Shown: piece after piece, positions 41,500-46,963 of the stretch | Layout of the letters: every line of letters starts with the position of its first letter | How positions within the stretch are numbered: position 1 is the stretch's first letter | DNA from: an uncultured Ruminococcus sp. | GTDB lineage: Bacteria; Bacillota; Clostridia; Oscillospirales; Ruminococcaceae | Reading direction: 5' to 3' | Assembly: GCA_946413815.1 (NCBI GenBank) | Contig: CAMKMD010000029.1 | Coordinates: 1 to 46,963 of the forward strand | DNA length: 46,963 nucleotides | The notes under the pieces: generated by a model | The model's database searches: none | Told to the model about the DNA's origin: nothing | Seen by the model: the letters and a program-made list of their open reading frames with translations, nothing else | Made by a program: the position numbers and the translations under genes

Positions 41500-42806
41500 A
41501 ATACAGCAACAGCCTTAAAAACAATCTCTCGCTTGCCATAATCTCGCTCCTGCTCGCAATAGTGGTATGGTTCATGATATCAATCACGCAGTACCCCACT
41601 GCGGCAAGGACGATCACGCATATCCCCGTCAGGACGGATATCACCGGCACCCCCGCCTTTGAACAGGGCATCAGTGTCATATCCTGCGATGTGCAGGAGG
41701 TAACAGTAGACATACTCGGCAGCCGCACCAAGGTTGGCAACTTCAACAACGAGAACCTTGAAGCATATATCGATGCTTCCAATATCTACTCCACCGGCAC
41801 GAAGTCACTTGCCATAAAGATACGCAGCACCAACGGAGCAGAACCCGAGGTGCAGAAGGTATATCCCCCGCAGGCGACCGTGATCATGGACAAGACAGTT
41901 ACCAGGGATTTCCCTGTGACCCCCGTCACTCCGAAGATAAACACTCCGGACGGCATGGCAGTCAATCAGGACGAGATAACCTGCAGTCCCGAAAGCGTCA
42001 GCATCACCGGTCCGCAGTCGGAGCTAGATCAGATCTCCTCTGTATGCGCAGTAATAGACAAGGAGATGTCACTTGAAGCATCTTCCAATGTCCAGAGCGA
42101 CAAGATACAGTACCTCACCAGCAACGGCACCCCCATCACACTGAGTGAGAACGTAAAGGCAGACAAGACCAGCTTCAGCATCAATATCCCCGTAAGGGCA
42201 CAGAAGACTGTAGGCCTCCATGTGGTACCACTCGGAGCCCCCAGCGACTTCGATCTTAACACCCTCCACTTCAAGTACAGCTCAGATCAGATCACACTTG
42301 CCTCCGAGAACGCTCAGACCGAGATACCCGATCCCCTTGATATAGGTACGATAGACCTCAGCGAGCTGACTCTCGATTTCTCAAAGACCTTCTCCATCAG
42401 CAAGGTGCTCGAGCCCACGTCTTCCATCATCAACGTATCCGGACTCGAATCCGTGACAGTCACTCTCGACGGCACGGGTCTCGCCTCCAAGGATCTTATC
42501 CTCGATCAGAGCCGTATCTCCATCAGCAACAAGCCGCAGAACTACAACTACTCGCTGCTGACGCAGAAGCTTCCCATAACAGTATTCGGACCTGAGGATA
42601 TGATAAACGATGTCACCGCAGAGGATATCACCGCAGACGCGAACCTTATCGATTCCAACAAGCAGCAGCAGGATCTTTTCAGTGCTCCTGTCACCTTCTC
42701 GACCAAATACTCAAACGTATGGGCCGTGACCAAGACCAATGTATCGATACAGCGTACAGCGATAACGCCTGCTTCAGGCGAACGCAGCAGCAATGCAGAC
42801 AACTGA
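41496..42806 (+). CDS. cdaR: YbbR-domain regulator CdaR
   Basis: The protein has 436 aa: one membrane helix (about 12-30), then four YbbR-type beta domains outside the cytoplasm. The YbbR pattern recurs as IPVRTDITGTPAF, DFPVTPVTPKINTPDGMAV, FSINIPVRAQKTV and LPITVFGPEDMINDV. It binds CdaA and tunes its cyclase activity in other Firmicutes. Its start overlaps the cdaA stop, and AGGAGG lies upstream. glmM, usually third in this cluster, is absent here. Confidence 0.94.
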   Translation: MKYSNSLKNNLSLAIISLLLAIVVWFMISITQYPTAARTITHIPVRTDITGTPAFEQGISVISCDVQEVTVDILGSRTKVGNFNNENLEAYIDASNIYSTGTKSLAIKIRSTNGAEPEVQKVYPPQATVIMDKTVTRDFPVTPVTPKINTPDGMAVNQDEITCSPESVSITGPQSELDQISSVCAVIDKEMSLEASSNVQSDKIQYLTSNGTPITLSENVKADKTSFSINIPVRAQKTVGLHVVPLGAPSDFDLNTLHFKYSSDQITLASENAQTEIPDPLDIGTIDLSELTLDFSKTFSISKVLEPTSSIINVSGLESVTVTLDGTGLASKDLILDQSRISISNKPQNYNYSLLTQKLPITVFGPEDMINDVTAEDITADANLIDSNKQQQDLFSAPVTFSTKYSNVWAVTKTNVSIQRTAITPASGERSSNADN

Positions 42807-42860
42807 TCCCTGCTTTATATCATGATTATGCTATATCAGAATCATGAAAAAGTCATAAAA

Positions 42861-42887
42861 AACTGCCGGTCTATGAGGCCGGCAGTT
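42861..42887 (+). terminator. cdaA-cdaR terminator
   Basis: A 9-bp perfect stem AACTGCCGG / CCGGCAGTT with a 9-nt loop, followed by TGCATTTTG. Confidence 0.7.
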
Positions 42888-42938
42888 TGCATTTTGCTAC
42901 ATCTTGCTATTAAATCACTAAAAAATGTCATCGAACCA

Positions 42939-42967
42939 TTGATTTTTATTTTAAAATAATGTATAAT
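42939..42967 (+). promoter_or_regulatory. Promoter of the VanY-type peptidase gene
   Basis: TTGATT (42939-42944), 17 nt, TATAAT (42962-42967). The leader is about 120 nt. Confidence 0.78.
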
Positions 42968-42973
42968 AGAAGT

Positions 42974-43090
42974 GTTATTTACAGAGAGAAAAGAACGGAG
43001 ACAGCTCTTTTTTAAGGATGTAGTTCTTCCCGCTGTTCAGAGCGGAGAAGAACAGGGAAAGGTCCACTTATTGAAAGTGGGTAGAAGGAG
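42974..43090 (+). promoter_or_regulatory. Structured leader of the VanY-type peptidase gene
   Basis: The leader contains a 12-bp hairpin with one bulge, GTTCTTC-CCGCT (43023-43034) with AGCGG-A-GAAGAAC (43041-43053), and a second hairpin CCACTT / AAGTGG (43064-43080) just before the Shine-Dalgarno. An AAGAAC near 42990 could compete for GTTCTT, which would give two exclusive folds. A known class is not recognised. Confidence 0.4.
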
Positions 43091-43095
43091 AATAT

Positions 43096-45927
43096 ATGAG
43101 TATCACAAAGAAAATGGCGGTCACACTTGCCGCTGTGCTCTCTGTCGGTTCTGCCTGGTCAGCAGCTCTTAATGCCGACGCAGCACTCGGTACACCTGTT
43201 ATCGCTCCGTTCACAGAAGACTCAATCACCTGCAAGGAGGGAGACGTCAATAATGACGGTGTAATCGATTCCTCCGACGCTTCGACTATCGCAAAGGCCT
43301 ATTCAAGCCTTGCCACAGGAGACTATTCAGCACTTGACAGCCGGATGATGAAGGCTGCAGATGTCAATCATGACGGATTTGTCGATTCAAACGATGCTTC
43401 AATAATACTTGACTATTACGCTTATACATCAACGGGCGGACTGCTCTCTCTTGCAGAGAAGTACTTGGCGGAGACATTGCAGGAGACAACAACAGCTCCT
43501 GTACCTCCGGCGACTGCACCTCCTCCCGTTACAACAGCAGCAGTAAAGACAACAACAGTAACTTCCAGAGCCACTACAGCAACTGCAAAGCCAAAAACCA
43601 CAGCCGCTCCGGAAACAGTAACGGCAGTACAGACAGAAACAACTGCCGACATACCTACTACCGCAGCTGACGATGAAAAGGTCACAGCTATCAAGCTCAC
43701 AAACTACGAAATGACACTGAATGTCAGGGAGAGCGGACGATGCAATTACGCCACCCTGCCGCCGTCTGCGCCGAATACCGCAGTACGCTACACCATCTCG
43801 GACAAGAGCATTGCTACTGTCGATTATGACGGCTGGATACTTGCAATGAAGGCAGGCACCTGCACGGTCACCGTCACGAGCCTTGATAATCCGGCCATTT
43901 CAGAGACCATGAAGCTTACGGTCGTTGATCCCGACCGAATAACGGATATACGTGTATCCAAGCCCACTATACGGATAAGACCCGGCGAGGGAGATACCAC
44001 TCCGGTTACTCTCTATCCGACTGACGCTGAGGACAGATCCCTGATCTGGATGAGCGACAACGTGGAGATAGCTCAGGTCGATGAGCTGGGCTGGATAACC
44101 GGCATCAACCCCGGCCACTGCCATGTAGTCGTGGCAAGCCACAAAAACGTTGACGTCAAGTACTACATAGATGTTGTGGTATACGACGATACTCCGGTGA
44201 CAACGACACCGCCTGTTACCACGCCGGCACCTCCGGCGGAGACAGAGCCTGTAAAGACTGCTATCCCCGTACTCGGACCTGATGTATTCACCTCACCGGC
44301 AACGACAGCTGCCCCTGTTACGACGACTACAGAGGCTCCGGCAACTGAAGCACCTGTTACCACAACAACAGCGGCACCGGTAACTGAGGCTCCTGTTACT
44401 ACAACAGAAATACCCACAACTGCGGCTCCTCTGCCCACAACGACAGAAGCTCCGGTTACTACAGCAGAACCTGTGACCACTACAACAGTGAGCACTTCCA
44501 CTGCTCCGGTAACTACTACTGTTCCGGTATCCACAGCTGATCCCTACAAGATAAACGGCATCACCCTTTCAAAGTATGAGCTTGATCTGAACGTCCATGA
44601 AGGCGATATCTCAATGGTCACAATGTACCCGTCAACTGCATGGGACAGACGTGAGATATGGAAGAGCTCAGACCCCTCCGTTGCAACTGTTGATGACGAG
44701 GGCTGGGTATACGGCCTTAAAGAGGGCACCTGCACCGTTACGGTAACAAGTGTGAACAACCCCGAGATAAAGGCTGAGATAAAGGTAATTGTCAGAAGAA
44801 TCAAGGTCGAGAAGATAGAGCTTACCAAGTACGAAATGGTGCTTGATCCGGGCTGCGGCGATATCTCCATAGTGACTATGACGCCATACAATGCACCGGA
44901 CAAGGGCGAGATATGGAAGAGCTCCGATCCTTCCGTTGCTTCAGTCGATGACGAGGGCTGGGTAAGCGCCAGGAAGGCAGGCACCTGCATCGTCACCGTA
45001 ACCAGCAAGGATAATCCCGCTGTTAAGGCAGAGATAAAGGTGACTGTAAGATCTGATACAGTCGAAGAGATAAAGCTCACTGACTACAAGCTGGATATCC
45101 CCGTAGGTACGGGCGGCATCTCCTATGTTACGATGTACCCGGCCAATGCACGAAACAAGGAGGAGATATGGACGAGTTCCGATCCCTCCATCGCAACTGT
45201 TGACTGCGAGGGCTGGATAATCGGCAAGAAGCCCGGCAAGTGCGTAGTCACTGTAACGAGCAAGGATAACCCGAGTGTAAAGGCCGACATAATCGTTACC
45301 GTAACCGGAAGCGATACTCCGGCACAGCCGCCGGTCCAGACCACTCCCCCCGCAGAGACCACGGAGCCTAAGGCACATGTTAACACCGGCAGTCACGAGA
45401 TAAAGGTCATCAACGGAGTGACCTACATAGACGATATCCTTATCGTAAACAAGAGCTTCGGCCTGCCGGAGACTTTCTCACCGGCTATCGACCCGACAGC
45501 GGCTTCCATGTTCACCAAGCTCGCAGCTGATGCACGCAAAGCAGGGCTTAGCATCACCTTCGCCTCCGGTGTTCGTTCCTATGCTTATCAGGATATGATA
45601 TACAAGGATTATGCGAACCAGTACGGACAGGCTGCGGCAGACAAGGCTGTTGAGCGTGCCGGACATTCAGAGCATCAGACCGGACTTGCTATCGATGTTG
45701 ATACAGCCGGACAGAGCTTTGCGGGAACTCCCGAAGCACTCTGGCTCGAACAGCATGCACATGAGTACGGCTTCATCGTAAGATACCCCGCAGGCAAAGA
45801 GGCTGTTACAGGCTTCAGCGCAGAGCCCTGGCACCTCAGGTTCCTCGGCATCGAAACTGCCACAAAGGTACACAACAGCGGTCTAACCCTTGAGGAGTAC
45901 CTCGGTATAGATTCATACTATCACTGA
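43096..45927 (+). CDS. Dockerin, five Big_2 repeats and VanY-type D,D-carboxypeptidase
   Basis: A secreted 943-aa protein. Signal peptide (about 1-29); type I dockerin-like pair (about 48-110: DVNNDGVIDSSDASTIAKAY and DVNHDGFVDSNDASIILDYY); Thr/Pro linker (130-192); two Big_2 Ig-like domains (about 195-277 and 280-362); a second Thr-rich linker (365-483); three more Big_2 repeats (about 484-565, 567-650 and 654-733), each with D-GW-G-K-GTCTVTV; and a C-terminal VanY/LAS-type D-Ala-D-Ala carboxypeptidase (about 785-930) with zinc motif SEHQTGLAIDV (about 857-867) and EPWHLRF (about 910). It would trim peptidoglycan peptides. GAAGGAG precedes the ATG. Confidence 0.93.
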   Translation: MSITKKMAVTLAAVLSVGSAWSAALNADAALGTPVIAPFTEDSITCKEGDVNNDGVIDSSDASTIAKAYSSLATGDYSALDSRMMKAADVNHDGFVDSNDASIILDYYAYTSTGGLLSLAEKYLAETLQETTTAPVPPATAPPPVTTAAVKTTTVTSRATTATAKPKTTAAPETVTAVQTETTADIPTTAADDEKVTAIKLTNYEMTLNVRESGRCNYATLPPSAPNTAVRYTISDKSIATVDYDGWILAMKAGTCTVTVTSLDNPAISETMKLTVVDPDRITDIRVSKPTIRIRPGEGDTTPVTLYPTDAEDRSLIWMSDNVEIAQVDELGWITGINPGHCHVVVASHKNVDVKYYIDVVVYDDTPVTTTPPVTTPAPPAETEPVKTAIPVLGPDVFTSPATTAAPVTTTTEAPATEAPVTTTTAAPVTEAPVTTTEIPTTAAPLPTTTEAPVTTAEPVTTTTVSTSTAPVTTTVPVSTADPYKINGITLSKYELDLNVHEGDISMVTMYPSTAWDRREIWKSSDPSVATVDDEGWVYGLKEGTCTVTVTSVNNPEIKAEIKVIVRRIKVEKIELTKYEMVLDPGCGDISIVTMTPYNAPDKGEIWKSSDPSVASVDDEGWVSARKAGTCIVTVTSKDNPAVKAEIKVTVRSDTVEEIKLTDYKLDIPVGTGGISYVTMYPANARNKEEIWTSSDPSIATVDCEGWIIGKKPGKCVVTVTSKDNPSVKADIIVTVTGSDTPAQPPVQTTPPAETTEPKAHVNTGSHEIKVINGVTYIDDILIVNKSFGLPETFSPAIDPTAASMFTKLAADARKAGLSITFASGVRSYAYQDMIYKDYANQYGQAAADKAVERAGHSEHQTGLAIDVDTAGQSFAGTPEALWLEQHAHEYGFIVRYPAGKEAVTGFSAEPWHLRFLGIETATKVHNSGLTLEEYLGIDSYYH

Positions 45928-45932
45928 TAAAG

Positions 45933-45970
45933 AACTCCGTTATCTTAATTGATAGCGGGGTTTAATTTTT
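45933..45970 (+). terminator. Terminator of the VanY-type peptidase gene
   Basis: A 12-bp stem with three G-T pairs (AACTCCGTTATC / GATAGCGGGGTT), loop TTAATT, then TTAATTTTTG. Confidence 0.78.
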
Positions 45971-46018
45971 GTTTATAACAGTGATTCTTCGCTGTAGACA
46001 CAATTGTCAAATTTCCGC

Positions 46019-46093
46019 TTCGATGACGAGGCAGAGGAGCATAAAAAGGCGCCTGATATGATACCCGAGGGATATACAGTGCGTGAAGACTAA
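46019..46093 (+). pseudogene. Possible C-terminal remnant of an ORF
   Basis: A frame reads FDDEAEEHKKAPDMIPEGY then TVRED and stops at 46093. It looks protein-like but has no start codon or ribosome site; an in-frame stop lies at 45995. The source gene is unknown, and it may be chance. Confidence 0.25.
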
Positions 46094-46098
46094 TATAA

Positions 46099-46122
46099 AA
46101 GTCCGGAACTCTTCCCGGACTT
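46099..46122 (-). terminator. Terminator of the last GNAT gene
   Basis: AAGTCCGG / CCGGACTT with an 8-nt loop, followed on the minus strand by TTATAT, just past the stop at 46126. Confidence 0.65.
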
Positions 46123-46125
46123 TCT

Positions 46126-46881
46126 TTATATCTTTTTGAAGGTAAAGGCCTCTGACTCCCTGATGAAACCAAGCCTGTATGCAAGATTCTCAGAAGCTGG
46201 GTTCTTGTAATGGCAGCCCCAGACAGGCTTTCTGCCCTCTGAAAGGATGCGGCGGATAAGATGCTGACAGACACCGAGGGCGAGACCTTTTCCGCGGTAC
46301 TCTGGGAGTGTCTCGATTCCTATATCTACCATAGTCCCGCAGAGAGATGCGGAGAACGCCCATGAAACGACTTTTCCGTTATAGGTGACAACGCTGCACA
46401 GACCTCTGTGAAGGAAGGCCTCTGCATCTCCCCAGTAGAAGAGAGGAACCACCTGACCTGTCAGCTGCGGCATATCAGCAGACTGCATAGCCCTGACCTC
46501 AAAGCCTTGTGGCAGTGAAGAAGGAGGAGCACTGTTACCGGCATAGGAGAAGAGGTACCGCTTTTCTGTCTGGATATCCGGGTATTTTCCAAACCGTTCA
46601 GATACAGCCTTATCGGACGATATAAGCAGGAAACGGCGGGCATTAGTTCCCGACTTGTCTGTAAGCATATCATAGACGGAATCAAGGACACTATCGTCAT
46701 AGTTGCCGAACAGGAAAGCAAAACCGCCCTTATGCCAGATCAGTACCTGCCTGCCGTCAGCCGTGAAAATGTCTCCGCTCTGAATGCCCTCTGTAACCGA
46801 AAGAGGATAGCAGCTGACCGGTAGATCAGGAGGGACAAGATTACTTAAACTGCTGTATTCCTTTATATCAGCCTTATACAT
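46126..46881 (-). CDS. GNAT family N-acetyltransferase
   Basis: The protein has 251 aa from the ATG at 46881, with GGAGG 6 nt upstream; an extension to 46944 runs through a terminator and is rejected. The C-terminal half carries the GNAT acetyl-CoA motif (about 160-235): VVSWAFSASLCGTMVDIGIET, LPEYRGKGLALGVCQHLI with its R/Q-x-x-G-x-G/A loop (RGKGLA), and ASENLAYRLGF. The N-terminal half (about 1-140) has no known fold, in keeping with two-domain GNATs. The substrate is unknown. Confidence 0.88.
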   Translation of the reverse strand: MYKADIKEYSSLSNLVPPDLPVSCYPLSVTEGIQSGDIFTADGRQVLIWHKGGFAFLFGNYDDSVLDSVYDMLTDKSGTNARRFLLISSDKAVSERFGKYPDIQTEKRYLFSYAGNSAPPSSLPQGFEVRAMQSADMPQLTGQVVPLFYWGDAEAFLHRGLCSVVTYNGKVVSWAFSASLCGTMVDIGIETLPEYRGKGLALGVCQHLIRRILSEGRKPVWGCHYKNPASENLAYRLGFIRESEAFTFKKI

Positions 46882-46916
46882 ATCACACCTCCAAAAATAT
46901 CTGTAAACAGCAAAAA

Positions 46917-46941
46917 AGCCTGTTCTAAATAAGAACAGGCT
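46917..46941 (-). terminator. Terminator of a gene beyond the window edge
   Basis: A 10-bp perfect stem AGCCTGTTCT / AGAACAGGCT is followed on the minus strand by TTTTTTGC. It should end a minus-strand gene that enters from the right. Confidence 0.8.
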
Positions 46942-46963
46942 CAAATTGTGCCGGCATTGAAAT

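Overview
The window looks like a chromosomal segment of a gut or rumen Ruminococcus-like member of the Clostridia (Oscillospiraceae). This is inferred from content. Two or three proteins carry type I dockerins (a GH26 mannanase, an SGNH/CE3-type esterase and a VanY-type peptidase). There is a Cthe_2159-like carbohydrate-binding lipoprotein next to VTC and DUF4956 genes, a DUF6465 protein next to HU, and near-consensus SigA promoters (TTGACA-N17-TATAAT) with strong Shine-Dalgarno sites. I saw no phage, insertion sequence, CRISPR array, rRNA or tRNA.

Layout. 1-3267: a small membrane LRR-like protein and a zinc-ribbon/PASTA protein whose kinase domain has lost its catalytic residues (both minus strand). 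3664-11876: a plus-strand run of pcrA, pyk, a membrane protein, a GNAT, a Dabb protein, folC and three tandem DUF3592-like membrane proteins, with a relic of a second folC 3' end between two of them. 12226-13593: gdhA alone, with its own promoter and terminator. 13824-20038 (minus): a cobalamin-riboswitch operon encoding a sortase-anchored DUF4430 protein, a membrane-anchored protein that looks like a bacterial transcobalamin/intrinsic factor (alpha/alpha barrel plus DUF4430), then the EcfT, EcfA-EcfA' and S components of an ECF transporter. 20245-22557: a cellulosomal mannanase. 22796-25460 (minus): a membrane protein, nth, yjbQ, a sirtuin and a nicotinamidase-like hydrolase. 25571-28241: two pairs of small membrane-protein paralogs. 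28439-29189: a lysine/alanine-rich DUF6465 protein and HU. 29643-33004: a ribbon-helix-helix-like protein and clpB under one promoter. 33433-33770: an ORF-free interval that looks like a previously unannotated structured small RNA with promoter and terminator. 33892-36890: VTC-type polyphosphate polymerase, DUF4956 and Cthe_2159-like lipoprotein. 37157-38853: dockerin esterase with two promoters. 38996-40350: DUF3343 and a cysteine desulfurase. 40390-42806: cdaA-cdaR (c-di-AMP synthesis) behind a long structured leader. 43096-45927: dockerin/Big_2/VanY peptidase. 46126-46881: a GNAT.

The most interesting system is the B12 operon. Two surface DUF4430 proteins, one of them with the two-domain plan of animal intrinsic factor/transcobalamin, are co-transcribed with an ECF transporter under a cobalamin riboswitch. 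This suggests extracellular capture and hand-over of corrinoids in a Gram-positive gut bacterium. The second is the candidate small RNA at 33469-33728, a 79-nt near-continuous hairpin that presents a C-rich (anti-Shine-Dalgarno-like) loop. All functional statements rest on reading motifs by eye; no database search was run.
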